Assembly: GCF_005144885.1 (NCBI RefSeq)
Contig: NZ_CP039690.1
Location: 1,240,001-1,304,000, forward strand
Source: Phreatobacter stygius
Lineage (GTDB): Bacteria > Pseudomonadota > Alphaproteobacteria > Rhizobiales > Phreatobacteraceae
Length of the DNA: 64,000 bases
Direction of reading: 5' to 3'
The notes beneath the pieces are model-generated. The model was not told where the DNA came from. It did no database searches and worked only from the letters and a program-made list of their open reading frames with translations. This document shows positions 25,387-34,719 of this stretch, one piece after another (within the stretch, counting starts at the first letter, position 1; each line of letters starts with the position of its first letter). A program made the translations under genes and the position numbers.

Positions 25387-25567
25387 GGGTCACCTCGCGG
25401 CAGGTTCGGCGCGGCCGGCATCGGCGCGCCCTTGGTCAAAAAAGCTAGTGGATGAAGGTAACGATTTGGTCACCAGGCCATGATTTCGCTGTTCTCAGTA
25501 ACCAAATGCACACCGTGAATCGCCAAGGTTGGATAGCGATTCGCGACTTGCAGATTTGGGGAAGAAG

Positions 25568-26083
25568 ATGTCGGTGATGAGGCAGTTTTTGCGTCCTCTG
25601 GCTTGGACCATGGCGATCACCGGGCTTTATGCGGGCTTTGCCTTGATCATCGCCATGGCCGATGGCCAGTCGTCGAGCCGCGCCGCGACCACCGAGCGTG
25701 TCGTCACTGACCGCCTCACCGGCCTTGCCCTCTATGGCATCGACCCTGTTGCCTATTTCACCGAACGCGCGCCCCGCGAGGGCCTGCGCGACTACGAATT
25801 GCCCTGGGCCGGCGCCACCTGGCGCTTCCTGAACGAGGGCAACCGCGCCGCCTTCATGCGCGATCCGGCCGTCTATGAGCCCCGCTTCGGCGGCTATGAT
25901 CCGATCGCGGTGGGCGAAGGCAATCCGGCGACCGGCCACCCCTCGGTCTGGAGCATCCACGAGGAGCGGCTCTACGTGTTCCATTCGGAACGCAACCGCG
26001 CGCGCTTCGCCGCCGATCCGGACGCGGCGATCGCCAGGGCCGACGGCCAGTGGCCAGCTCTGCTCGCCACCCTGGTGCCCTGA
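25568..26083 (+). CDS. YHS domain membrane-anchored protein
   Basis: 171-residue protein with one N-terminal transmembrane helix (about 10-30, MAITGLYAGFALIIAMA) and a YHS-type domain (LALYGIDPVAYFTERAPREG, WRFLNEGNRAAFMRDPAVYEPRFGGYDP). YHS domains are small metal-binding modules found with copper and zinc handling proteins. Here the domain is modified, without the usual Cys, and is probably periplasmic. ATG 25568 has GGGGAAGAAG directly upstream. Role unknown. Confidence 0.75.
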   Translation: MSVMRQFLRPLAWTMAITGLYAGFALIIAMADGQSSSRAATTERVVTDRLTGLALYGIDPVAYFTERAPREGLRDYELPWAGATWRFLNEGNRAAFMRDPAVYEPRFGGYDPIAVGEGNPATGHPSVWSIHEERLYVFHSERNRARFAADPDAAIARADGQWPALLATLVP

Positions 26084-26172
26084 ACGGCGGGCGCTCTCCC
26101 ATTGCCGCCGACCTGACGTGGCCGCCGGTCTAGTATAGGACCGTCCCGGCAACCAGGAAGGCATGAAGCGCG

Positions 26173-26921
26173 ATGACCATTTCCAGTGATGACGAGCTGA
26201 TCCGGCTGCAGGCCATCGGCCGGATCGTCGCCCGTGTCCTCGAGGCGATGGGCGCGGCGATCGAGCCGGGCATGACCACGGCCGAGCTCGATGGCATCGG
26301 CCGCAAGCTGATGGACGAGGCCGGCGCCCTGCCCGCCCCGAAATGGCCTATGGCTTTCCCGGCGCCACCTGCATCAGCGTCAACGAGGAAATCGCCCACG
26401 GCATTCCCGGCCCGCGCATCATCAGGGCGGGCGATCTCGTCAATATCGACGTCTCCGCCGAGAAGGACGGACTGTTCGCCGATACCGGCGCCTCCTTCCC
26501 GGTGCCGCCGGTCTCGGCCAAGGTCGCCAAGCTCTGCCGCGACGGCCGCCGGGCGATGTGGAGCGGCATTCGCGAGGTCGGCGCCGACCGGCCGCTCGCC
26601 GGCATCGGCGATGCCGTCGGCGCCTTCGCCCGCAAGCACGGCTATACCCTGGTGCGCAATCTCGCGAGCCACGGCGTCGGCCATTCGCTGCACGAGGAGC
26701 CGACCGAAATCGCCACGTGGCCGGACCGTTCCGAGCGCCGGCGGATGACCGACGGGCTGGTTTTCACCATCGAGCCGTTCCTGTCGCTCGGCGCCGAATG
26801 GGCCGAGGACGGCGACGACGACTGGACGCTCTACAGCGCGCCGATGGCGCCGACCGTCCAATACGAACATACGGTCGTCGCGACCCGCCGCGGCGCCGTG
26901 GTGGTGACCTTGCCGAACTGA
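26173..26921 (+). pseudogene. map: Methionine aminopeptidase type I, frameshifted
   Basis: Frame 1 from ATG 26173 codes the N-terminal helix region (RLQAIGRIVARVLEAMGAAI to GALPAPK) and the remainder continues in another frame from about 26340 (AYGFPGATCISVNEEIAHG to VVTLPN, ending 26921). All metal ligands are present: His in EEIAHGIPG, Asp in NIDVSAEKDGLFADTG, His in SHGVGHSLHE, Glu in FTIEPF and Glu in YEHT. One missing base near 26338-26343 explains the break. The enzyme removes N-terminal Met from proteins and is normally essential, so this is an extra copy, a sequencing error, or a frameshift site. Confidence 0.8.
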
Positions 26922-26936
26922 CGGCGACGGCCGGGT

Positions 26937-27317
26937 TCATTCCGGCGCGTGGCAGACCGCCTCGATATTGTAGCCGTCGAGATCATGGACGAAAGCGCCA
27001 TAATAGCTCGGGTGGTAATGGGCGCGCAGCCCCGGCGCGCCATTGTCGGTGCCGCCCGCCGCCAGCGCCGCGCGGTGGAAGGCGTCGACCTCGGCCCGCG
27101 ACGCCGCGCTGCAGGCAATATGGATGCGGCCCTGATGCGCGCCGCCGCCGCTGACCCAGAAGAATGGCCGGTCACCGCCGAAGCCTGAGACCTCCCGGCC
27201 GGGATCGGAGAATTCCATCAGGATCTTGATGCCGAGCGGCGCCAGCGCCGCTGCGTAGAAGGCCCGGGAGCGCGGGTAGTCGCTGGCCGAGACGCCGAGA
27301 TGATCAAGTCCGCTCAT
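26937..27317 (-). CDS. VOC family (glyoxalase/bleomycin-resistance fold) protein
   Basis: 126-residue protein with two beta-alpha-beta-beta-beta modules typical of the vicinal oxygen chelate superfamily: LDHLGVSASDYPRSRAFY, then GRIHIACSAASRAEVDAFH and FVHDLDGYNIEAVCH. First-position metal ligand His5 and late Glu (NIEAV) fit the fold. The superfamily includes glyoxalase I, dioxygenases and resistance proteins; the substrate cannot be assigned. Start ATG 27317. Lies 34 bp after the 2-hydroxyacid dehydrogenase stop on the same strand. Confidence 0.85.
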   Translation of the reverse strand: MSGLDHLGVSASDYPRSRAFYAAALAPLGIKILMEFSDPGREVSGFGGDRPFFWVSGGGAHQGRIHIACSAASRAEVDAFHRAALAAGGTDNGAPGLRAHYHPSYYGAFVHDLDGYNIEAVCHAPE

Positions 27318-27351
27318 GCTCGCCTCCTGTGCTGGCGCCGCGCGCCCGTTG

Positions 27352-28332
27352 CTAGATCACCTGATTGGCCAGGCTTGCCTCGCCACGGCCGAGCCGCGCC
27401 AGGTTCTCGATCAGGAGATCGACCACCCGCGCTTCATAAGCCGCGGTCTCCCCGCCGACATGCGGGGTGATCAGCACGTTCTCGAAACCCCAGAGCGGTG
27501 AAGTCGCCGGCAGCGGCTCTTCGCGCAGCACGTCGAGGCCGGCGCCGGCAATGCCGCCGGCCTCCAGCACGGCGACCAGCGCGTCCTCGTCGACCACCTT
27601 GCCGCGCGCGCAATTGACCAGCAGTGCCGAGGGCTTCATCAGACCCAGCATGCGCGCGTCGATCAGATCGGTCGTTTCCGGTGTCAGCGGACAGGTCAGC
27701 GCGACGATATCGGCCTCGCCGATGGCTTGCGCCAGCTTGTCCGGGGACACCAATCGGTCGACCCCTTCGAGCTTCACCGAAATGTCGCGCTTGACCCCGG
27801 TCACCGTCATGTCGAAAGCCCTCGCGAAGCGGGCGAGCCTCAGCCCGATGCCGCCGAGCCCGACGATCAGCAGCGACTTGCCGGCGAGCTCGTCCTCGCG
27901 CTCCGCCGGGTTGCCGATCATCGGCCGCCAGAACCGCCTGGTCTGATTGTCGCGGCTGGTGTGGATCTTCCGGGTCAGCGCCAGCATCAGCCCCATGGCA
28001 TGCTCGGCCACCGCATTCGCATTGACGCCCTGGGCGCTGGCGAGCCGGATATTGTGCGCCCTGAGCACGTCGAGATCATACTGGTCGAGGCCGGCGCTGA
28101 TCGATTGGATGAAGCGCAGCCTGGTCGCGCGTTCGACCGGGACGTTGCGCCACATGCCCGAGACAACCACGACGTCGGCCTCGCCGATGCGGGCAGCGAA
28201 ATCCTCGGCGTTGCGCACCTCGAAATAGTTCAGCCCGGTGTCGCGTCGGGCGAACTCCTCGCCCATGCGATAGGCGGCGTGGGCGAAGCAAATGGTGAGA
28301 TCGGCGGAAGCGGGAAACGGCGTGGTCATCAT
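27352..28332 (-). CDS. D-2-hydroxyacid dehydrogenase family protein
   Basis: 326-residue NAD(P)-dependent dehydrogenase. It has the Rossmann motif LLIVGLGGIGLRLA, catalytic Arg in VNCARGKVVDED, Glu in LREEPLPATSPLW, and His in TPHVGGETAAYE. In the family this catalyses reversible reduction of glyoxylate, hydroxypyruvate or other 2-oxoacids. It diverges from SerA, lacking an ACT domain. Two in-frame ATG codons occur at 28332 and 28329. Divergent from the polysaccharide deacetylase across 165 bp. Confidence 0.88.
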   Translation of the reverse strand: MMTTPFPASADLTICFAHAAYRMGEEFARRDTGLNYFEVRNAEDFAARIGEADVVVVSGMWRNVPVERATRLRFIQSISAGLDQYDLDVLRAHNIRLASAQGVNANAVAEHAMGLMLALTRKIHTSRDNQTRRFWRPMIGNPAEREDELAGKSLLIVGLGGIGLRLARFARAFDMTVTGVKRDISVKLEGVDRLVSPDKLAQAIGEADIVALTCPLTPETTDLIDARMLGLMKPSALLVNCARGKVVDEDALVAVLEAGGIAGAGLDVLREEPLPATSPLWGFENVLITPHVGGETAAYEARVVDLLIENLARLGRGEASLANQVI

Positions 28333-28497
28333 GGATCCGGACTGGGAGCTTCGGTTCGATCATGACGAGGCGCCCAATGAAGGCAAGCCGCGCACGACCA
28401 TGCTTGGAGGCGGTCGGCATGGCACTTGCCTTGAACTGCCGCGATCCGTCAAACCGTCAAGGCGCACATCGCCGCCGCCGCTTTCGCATAGGTCCCC

Positions 28498-29415
28498 ATG
28501 TCCGCCTCCCCGCCGGTCCCGCCTCTGCCGACCCATGGCCGCTACGACTATCATCCGATCAGGGGGCGACCGGTCTATGACTGGCCCGGCGGCAAGCGCC
28601 TGGCGGTCTATCTCGGCGTCAACCTCGAACATTTCGCCTTCGGCACCGGACTCGGCGCCGAGCTCGCCCCGGCCGGGCCGCAGCCTGACGTGCTGAACTA
28701 TGCCTGGCGCGACTACGGCAACCGTGTCGGCATCTGGCGGATGATCGACATGTTCGACCAGTTGCGGCTGCCGGCCTCGGTGCTGGTCAACAGCGCGATC
28801 TATGGCTATTGCCCGGAGGTGATGGACGCGTTCCGGGCGCGCGGCGACGAGGTGCTCGGCCATGGCCGCAGCAACTCCGAGCGCCAGGGCGTGCTCGACG
28901 AGGTCTCCGAGCGCCAGCTGATCGAGGAGACCACCGCAACCATTGCCGCGGCCGAAGGGGCCGCCCCCAGGGGCTGGCTCGGTCCGTGGATTTCGCAGAG
29001 CCACGCGACGCCCGACCTGCTCGCCGAGGCCGGCTACGGCTATCTGCTCGACTGGTGCCAGGACGACCAGCCGATCTGGTTTTCCACCCGCGACAAGGGG
29101 CGCATCCTCAGCCTGCCCTATCCGCAGGAATTGAACGACATCCCGGCGATCGTGGCGCGCAAGGATTCGGCCGAGCAATTCGCCGCGATGATCATCGACC
29201 AGTTCGACGAGATGCTGGAACAGTCGGCCTCGGGCCCGCTGGTCATGGGCATAGCGCTGCATCCCTATATCGTCGGCCAGCCCTATCGCCTGCGCCACTT
29301 GCGCCGGGCGCTCACGCATATCGCCACCAGGCGCGACGCGGTCTGGATCACCACGGCCGGCGCCATCGCCGCTCATGTCGAGCGTCTGCCGCAGGGGATC
29401 GTGCCGGGGTCGTGA
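28498..29415 (+). CDS. Polysaccharide deacetylase-like hydrolase (PuuE/allantoinase type)
   Basis: 305-residue NodB-like carbohydrate esterase 4 relative. The core shows VYLGVNLEHFAFG, SVLVNSAIYGYCPEVMD, DEVLGHGRSNSERQG and MGIALHPYIVGQPYRL, typical of cytoplasmic PuuE-type allantoinase/deacetylase rather than secreted chitin deacetylases. There is no signal peptide. The family hydrolyses C-N bonds, and the exact substrate (allantoin, peptidoglycan or other) is undetermined. Start ATG 28498. The neighbouring NMT1-like binding protein fits nitrogen compound uptake, but that is inference. Confidence 0.8.
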   Translation: MSASPPVPPLPTHGRYDYHPIRGRPVYDWPGGKRLAVYLGVNLEHFAFGTGLGAELAPAGPQPDVLNYAWRDYGNRVGIWRMIDMFDQLRLPASVLVNSAIYGYCPEVMDAFRARGDEVLGHGRSNSERQGVLDEVSERQLIEETTATIAAAEGAAPRGWLGPWISQSHATPDLLAEAGYGYLLDWCQDDQPIWFSTRDKGRILSLPYPQELNDIPAIVARKDSAEQFAAMIIDQFDEMLEQSASGPLVMGIALHPYIVGQPYRLRHLRRALTHIATRRDAVWITTAGAIAAHVERLPQGIVPGS

Positions 29416-29449
29416 AACGACGCCCCCGGCTGGCCAGCTCTCCTCCGCC

Positions 29450-30481
29450 TCAGCTCATCTTGTAGGCAAGCTCGCGCTCGGCACGCGGCGGCAGGAATGT
29501 CCGGTTGAAGATTTCGCCGGCCGCCGGCGTCCGCGGCAATTCGTAGCCGGTCACCACCATGTCGATGGCGCGCGTCAGCCGGTCGTCCTTGACGTCGCCC
29601 GAGCCGATCTCCTTCAGCTCCGGCGACATGATGAGCTTGTCGAAGGCATATTGCAGCCGGCGCTTTTCGACCGGGATATTGACCAGGCCGTCATAGCTCT
29701 GGACCGAAGCCATGGCCATGGTCTGGTCGGCCGCGACGTCGATGCTCGCCTTGTTCACCGCCTTGACCAGGCCAGCGACCGCGCGCGGATTGTCGCGGAT
29801 CAGCTTCTGCGACACCATCATGCCGTTGGAATAGAGGTCGAGGCCATAATCGCCGAAGGCGAACCAGGTGAAATCCTTGTCGGGATCCTGGCGGTTCAGC
29901 ACCAGGTTGAAATAGCTGGTGATGTTGAATACCAGCGCCGCGTCGATCTGGCCCTGGATCAGCATGGGCTCCTGCAGGTTGGGCGCCATGCTGGTCAGCT
30001 TCATCTTGGCAAGGTCGAGATTGTTGGCTTTCGCGAAGACCGGCAGCAGCCGCGTCGTCGGCGTTCCCGGCGCGCCGCCGAGCGTGCGGCCTTCCAGGTC
30101 CCTGATGGTCTTGATGCCGCTCGATGTCTTGGCGACGAAGGCGAAAGGCGGCTGGTTCCACATCTGATAGACCATGACCGGCGTGTCGGCCGGCCGCGTC
30201 GCTGCATTCTGAATGATCGCATTGATGTCGCCGAAGCCTGCATCATAGGCACCGCCCATGATGCGCGTGACGGTCGCGCCCGAGCCCTCGCCCTGGTCGA
30301 TGACCACGTCCAGGCCGGCCTCGCGGAAATAGCCCTTGTCGCGCGCCACGAAATAGGGCGCGTCCGACCCCTGAGTTTTCCAGCCCAGGGTGAATTTGAC
30401 CGATGTCAGGGCCTGCGCGCGCACATGTGGCGCAAAAAGCGTCAAGCCGAGAGCCGCGGCTGCTGTCCGGCGTGTGATCAT
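29450..30481 (-). CDS. ABC transporter substrate-binding protein, NMT1/THI5-like
   Basis: 343-residue protein with a twin-arginine-like signal (MITRRTAAAALGLTLFAPHV, cleavage after RAQA). The mature part has the NMT1 pattern: TLGWKTQGSDAPYFVARDKGYFREAGLDV, a YDAGFGDINA loop and KTIRDLEGRTLGG. Members bind pyrimidine precursors, taurine, sulfonates or nitriles for import. No permease or ATPase gene is adjacent, so it is an orphan binding protein in this window. Converges with the deacetylase gene (34 bp apart). Confidence 0.85.
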   Translation of the reverse strand: MITRRTAAAALGLTLFAPHVRAQALTSVKFTLGWKTQGSDAPYFVARDKGYFREAGLDVVIDQGEGSGATVTRIMGGAYDAGFGDINAIIQNAATRPADTPVMVYQMWNQPPFAFVAKTSSGIKTIRDLEGRTLGGAPGTPTTRLLPVFAKANNLDLAKMKLTSMAPNLQEPMLIQGQIDAALVFNITSYFNLVLNRQDPDKDFTWFAFGDYGLDLYSNGMMVSQKLIRDNPRAVAGLVKAVNKASIDVAADQTMAMASVQSYDGLVNIPVEKRRLQYAFDKLIMSPELKEIGSGDVKDDRLTRAIDMVVTGYELPRTPAAGEIFNRTFLPPRAERELAYKMS

Positions 30482-30607
30482 GATCTTGCTCCGTGCTGAG
30501 GCTCACGCGCTGCGTGGCCGGCCATGCCGGAGCCGGGCTTCGCAAGAACTTTGCCAAAGCTCACGCAAGACGTCCGTGCCGGCTCGCCGCGCCATCAGCG
30601 GCCCGCC

Positions 30608-31720
30608 CTAGCGGTGCTCGGGCGGCGCGCGAAAAATCTCCTCCTCGGTCATCCGGTCGATCCGGCGGCTGCCGTCGAGCGTCAGGCAATCGCTGCCCGC
30701 AACCGCGACGACCACGGCTTCGCCGCGCAGGATCCGCGTCGTCTGGACGAGGCTGCAGCGCCCGACATTCCAGCGGTGGCTGATCTGCTGCAGGCTCGAC
30801 CAGGCATCGACATCGCCGGGCAGATCGAGTGTCGGTGCGAACCGTCGCGCTTGCGGATTCCACACCGGCACGCGCAGCGGCGTGATCCGGTCGAGCGCCT
30901 CGCCCTTGGCAAGATAGAGCCGGCTCGCCGAGACACCGTCGCTGCGGCGGCAGAACACGACGAAGAGCGCATCGCCATTGCCGAGCCAGAGGCCGTGATT
31001 GACCGTGACATCGGCCGGCGGCGCGTCCCGGCGGCCGATCGCCGGAATGGCGCGCCAGCAGTCCGGCGCGAGCCGTCGATGAGCCGCCAGCACCTGCGGC
31101 GGCATGGCGGCGAGGCCGGCGTTCGGTTCGGCGAGCCGTTGAGCGATGGCGTCGAGAGCCTCGGTCGAAGACCCTGGCGCCGGCGGCGGCCCGACGGTGC
31201 GGTTGGTGTCGGAGCGGCCTTGCTGGCGATCGATCCAGGCGAGGTCGGCCCGCAGTGTCGGCATGTCGACGATCGTGCCGCGCGAGCGGCCAGGCAGAAT
31301 GACGGTCAGGCCCGAACGCCGGTCGCCCTGGGCCGCAAGGCGCGCCAGCAATGCGGTGGCTTTCGCCGGGTTGGTGAGCACCGCGCGACCGCCGCCCTGC
31401 CGGCTCCACGCGTCAGGCGGAAAGGCCAGTGGCGCGGCGGCACTCGGCGTCTCGGGCTCGAAGATCAGCGTGGCGCCGGCAACCGCCTCGTTGAGGACGG
31501 CGATCTGCCAGGTTGCATCGGGCGCGTAACTGCGGCCGATTTCGATCTGGCCCGCGCGCGCCACGCAGCGATCGAGCACGACGGAACAGCCGAGGCCCTG
31601 TGCCGCCGAATGATGGCTGCCATCGGCCCCGATCGGACTGGCAAGACCAAGACCCGGGGCGAGACATGCAGCCAGGCCAAGGCCGGCGGCGAGGACGAGA
31701 GCGAGGGCAACCCGGGTCAT
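30608..31720 (-). CDS. Exported protein, resembles DUF1176 family
   Basis: 370-residue protein with an N-terminal signal peptide (MTRVALALVLAAGLGLAAC; a lipobox-like AAC may make it a lipoprotein). Family-like blocks are SRGTIVDMPTLRADLAWIDRQQGR and WNPQARRFAPTLDL, which resemble DUF1176 proteins; three cysteine pairs are likely disulfides. It is otherwise unrecognised. ATG 31720 begins the hydrophobic signal; the frame is open further upstream but without any family resemblance. Envelope location, function unknown. Confidence 0.65.
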   Translation of the reverse strand: MTRVALALVLAAGLGLAACLAPGLGLASPIGADGSHHSAAQGLGCSVVLDRCVARAGQIEIGRSYAPDATWQIAVLNEAVAGATLIFEPETPSAAAPLAFPPDAWSRQGGGRAVLTNPAKATALLARLAAQGDRRSGLTVILPGRSRGTIVDMPTLRADLAWIDRQQGRSDTNRTVGPPPAPGSSTEALDAIAQRLAEPNAGLAAMPPQVLAAHRRLAPDCWRAIPAIGRRDAPPADVTVNHGLWLGNGDALFVVFCRRSDGVSASRLYLAKGEALDRITPLRVPVWNPQARRFAPTLDLPGDVDAWSSLQQISHRWNVGRCSLVQTTRILRGEAVVVAVAGSDCLTLDGSRRIDRMTEEEIFRAPPEHR

Positions 31721-31838
31721 GGCGGTCCGGCGGCAACGGAAACGAAGAGCAATCCCGTCTTCGCCCGCGCCGGTTTCAACCACCCGTCGCCGCGGACCCA
31801 AGCTTGTTTCAGATCTGCCTGTTTCAGGCTGGCCTGGT

Positions 31839-32831
31839 TCAGCCGGCAGCACGTTTCGGCCAGTGGATCTGGCCGGCAAGGGTGGCCTGAGCCTCGGCAT
31901 ATTCACGCTTCAGCCGGGTGACGAATTCGCCGGTGCTCTCGACGCCGTTGACCGCGCCGATGCCCTGGCCCGAGCCCCAGATGTCACGCCAGGCCTTGCT
32001 CTTCGACGACCCGCCCGAGCCGAAGCTCATCTTGGTCGGATCGCCGTCCGGCAGGTTGTCGGGATCGAGGCCGGCATTGACGATCGACGCCTTGAGGTAA
32101 TTGCCGTGCACGCCGGTGAACAGGCTCGAATAGACGATGTCGCCGGCCTTGCCCTCGACGATCGCCTGTTTGTACTCCGCCGTCGCATTGGCCTCGCGGG
32201 TGGCGATGAAGGCCGAACCGATATAAGCCAGATCGGCGCCCATGGCCTGGGCCGCCAGCACGGCGCGGCCGGTGGCAATGGCGCCCGACAGCGCCAGCGG
32301 GCCGTCGAAGAACTGCCGGATCTCCTGGATCAGCGCGATCGGCGAAATCATGCCGGCATGGCCGCCGGCGCCGGCCGCGACCGCGATCAGCCCGTCGGCG
32401 CCTTTTTCCAGCGCCTTCCGGGCATGGGTGATGTTGATCACGTCATGCAGCGTGACGCCGCCATAGGAATGGATCGCCTCGTTCAGCTCGGGCCTGGCGC
32501 CGAGCGAGGTGATGACGATCGGCACCTTGTATTTCACGCACAGATCGATGTCGTGCTGCAGCCGGTCGTTCGACTTGTGGACGATCTGATTGACCGCAAA
32601 GGGGGCCGACGGCGCCTGCGGATTGGCTTCGTCATAGGCGCCGAGTTCATCGATCACCCGCTTCAGCCACTCCTCCAGCACCGGCCCGGGCCGGGCATTG
32701 AGCGCCGGGAACGAACCGACGACACCGGCCTTGCACTGGGCGATCACCAGATCCGGATTGGACACGATGAACAGCGGCGAACCGATCACGGGAAGCTGCA
32801 GGCGGCCGGCGAGCGATGCGGGGAGCGTCAT
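31839..32831 (-). CDS. Nitronate monooxygenase family (NPD/2-nitropropane dioxygenase-like) flavoprotein
   Basis: 330-residue FMN TIM-barrel. Typical blocks: LPVIGSPLFIVSNPDLVIAQC, GVVGSFPALNARP, IVITSLGARPEL, GADGLIAVAAGAGGHAG and ALSGAIATGRAVLAAQAMGAD. The family oxidises alkyl nitronates or propionate-3-nitronate with O2 using FMN. The GAGGHAG phosphate loop and short insertions fit bacterial NMO class members; an enoyl-reductase-like role is also possible. ATG 32831 aligns with the family N-terminus. Confidence 0.88.
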   Translation of the reverse strand: MTLPASLAGRLQLPVIGSPLFIVSNPDLVIAQCKAGVVGSFPALNARPGPVLEEWLKRVIDELGAYDEANPQAPSAPFAVNQIVHKSNDRLQHDIDLCVKYKVPIVITSLGARPELNEAIHSYGGVTLHDVINITHARKALEKGADGLIAVAAGAGGHAGMISPIALIQEIRQFFDGPLALSGAIATGRAVLAAQAMGADLAYIGSAFIATREANATAEYKQAIVEGKAGDIVYSSLFTGVHGNYLKASIVNAGLDPDNLPDGDPTKMSFGSGGSSKSKAWRDIWGSGQGIGAVNGVESTGEFVTRLKREYAEAQATLAGQIHWPKRAAG

Positions 32832-32954
32832 GGGCTTAAGCGATCCGAGGCTGAGGGACGGGACGTGTATCGGCACGTCCCGCCATCAAAGCCGATGACG
32901 CGCCCTCGCGGAAGCCCCGTCGGAGGGCGGATGGTCTCGGCCGTGCCGGCTGTC

Positions 32955-34334
32955 TCAGCCGTAACGCATTTCGTAGCGCGCCTCGCCTTGAGGCGGCGGC
33001 GTGATCGGATGGCCTTCATCGGCATATTGGTTGAGCTTGTTGCGCAGCGTGCGGATCGAGATGCCCAGGATGTTCGCGGCATGGGTCCGGTTGCCGAGCG
33101 TATGGCCGAGCGTGTCGAGGATCAGGTCACGCTCGACGTCGGCGACGGTGCGGCCGACCAGCCCGCGGGTGATCGCCTCGGCGACCTCGGCCGCCTGCGC
33201 CGCAACCGCATCCGGGCCGCGCCGCTCGTCGAGCCTGGTGCCGTCGGGCGTGCGGATCGCGTCGGCGCCGATCTCGGCGCCGGACGACAAGAGCACCGCC
33301 CGGTGGATGGTGTTTTCCAGCTCGCGGACATTGCCCGGCCAGCGGGCGACGGTCAGCTGGCGGCGGGCGTCCGCCGACAGCACCCGGACCGCCATGCCAT
33401 TGGCTTCGGCATATTTTTTGGCGAAATGGGTGGCGAGTTCCAGCACGTCGGCCGGCCGGTCGCGCAACGGCGGCAGTTTCAGGTTCACCACGTTGAGCCG
33501 GTACAGCAGGTCCTCACGGAACGTGCCCTTGCGCACCTCGTCGGCGAGCGTCCGGTTGGAGGTGGCGAGAATGCGGATGTCGACCGGCACCGGCCGGGTG
33601 CCGCCGACCCGGTCGATCACCCGCTCCTGGATGGCGCGCAACAGCTTCGACTGCAGCCGGACGTCCATCTCCGAGATTTCGTCGAGCAGCAGCGTGCCGC
33701 CATTGGCCTCTTCGAACTTGCCGACGCGGCGGGCCAAGGCGCCGGTGAAAGCCCCCTTCTCGTGGCCGAACAGTTCGCTCTCCAGGAGATTGTCCGGGAT
33801 CGCCGCGCAATTCACCGCCACGAACGGCGCACTCGCCCGGTTCGACTTGGTGTGGACATAACGGGCCAGCACTTCCTTGCCGGTGCCGCTTTCGCCGGTG
33901 ATCAGGATCGAGGCATCGGAGCCGGCCACCTGGTTGGCGAGCTGCACCACGCGGGCCATGGCGTCGTCGCGATAGATCAGCTGCTTGGCATCGTTGGCGA
34001 CCGCCGCGAGCACGGCTGCGATCAGCTCCGGATCGGGCGGCAGCGGGATATATTCCTTGGCACCGGCATGGATCGCCGCGACCGCCGCACGGGCGTCGTT
34101 GGAGGTGCCGCAGGCGACCACCGGCACGGCGATCATTTCATCGGCCAGCGCCTTCACCAGTGCCCTGACATCGATGGCGACATCGACCATGATCAGGTCG
34201 GCGCCCTTGGCGCGCATCACCCTCAGTGCAGTATCGATGTCCTCGGCATTGGTCACCGCGGCGCCCTTGTCGACCGCCATCTTGGTGGCGATCGAGAGCT
34301 GGCCTTTAAGTGTTCCGACGATCAGGAGGCGCAT
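32955..34334 (-). CDS. flbD: FlbD-type sigma-54-dependent flagellar regulator
   Basis: 459-residue transcription activator. An atypical receiver domain (1-120) is followed by an AAA+ domain with Walker A GESGTGKE at 147-154, sigma-54 contact motif GAFTGA at 194-199, Walker [10 protein letters not shown] and arginine-finger region, then a Fis-type helix-turn-helix at the end ([19 protein letters not shown]). In Caulobacter FlbD activates late and represses early flagellar operons. The gene is the last of fliF-fliG-fliH-fliN-flbD, 13 bp after fliN, the standard alphaproteobacterial order. Confidence 0.93.
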   Translation of the reverse strand: MRLLIVGTLKGQLSIATKMAVDKGAAVTNAEDIDTALRVMRAKGADLIMVDVAIDVRALVKALADEMIAVPVVACGTSNDARAAVAAIHAGAKEYIPLPPDPELIAAVLAAVANDAKQLIYRDDAMARVVQLANQVAGSDASILITGESGTGKEVLARYVHTKSNRASAPFVAVNCAAIPDNLLESELFGHEKGAFTGALARRVGKFEEANGGTLLLDEISEMDVRLQSKLLRAIQERVIDRVGGTRPVPVDIRILATSNRTLADEVRKGTFREDLLYRLNVVNLKLPPLRDRPADVLELATHFAKKYAEANGMAVRVLSADARRQLTVARWPGNVRELENTIHRAVLLSSGAEIGADAIRTPDGTRLDERRGPDAVAAQAAEVAEAITRGLVGRTVADVERDLILDTLGHTLGNRTHAANILGISIRTLRNKLNQYADEGHPITPPPQGEARYEMRYG

Positions 34335-34347
34335 GGTTCGGGTTCCT

Positions 34348-34719
34348 TCAGCGGTCGGCCTTGATGATTTCGGTCATGGTCACGCCGAGCTTGTCCTCGA
34401 CGAGCACCACTTCGCCGCGGGCGACGAGGCGGTCATTGACGTAGATGTCGATGGCTTCGCCGACCTTGCGGTCGAGCTCGAGCACGGCACCGGGGCCGAG
34501 CTTCAGCAGTTCGCCGACATCCATCCTGGAGCGGCCGAGCACGGCGGAGACATGCACCGGCACGTCGAACACCGCCTCCAGGTCAGCGGCGCTCTTGGCG
34601 CTGCCGTCGCTGTCATGCGCGCCGAAAGCCGGAAAACCGGCGTCGCCCGGCACCAGGTCGATATCGGCATCCTGCTCGAGATCGGGCAGCGGCATGCCGT
34701 TTTCCGGGGTATCGGTCAT
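34348..34719 (-). CDS. fliN: Flagellar motor switch protein FliN
   Basis: 123-residue C-ring protein. The SpoA domain is at about 50-122: [45 protein letters not shown] and [21 protein letters not shown]. With FliG and FliM it sets rotation direction and supports export. The N-terminal 45 residues are acidic and probably disordered. ATG 34719 overlaps the fliH stop codon by four bases, indicating translational coupling. Confidence 0.94.
   Translation of the reverse strand: MTDTPENGMPLPDLEQDADIDLVPGDAGFPAFGAHDSDGSAKSAADLEAVFDVPVHVSAVLGRSRMDVGELLKLGPGAVLELDRKVGEAIDIYVNDRLVARGEVVLVEDKLGVTMTEIIKADR

Noticed and set aside
26335-26350. Programmed -1 frameshift in the methionine aminopeptidase
   Set aside because: The junction CCCCGAAATGG is not a classical X-XXY-YYZ slippery heptamer and no clear downstream stem was seen; a simple base loss is more likely.
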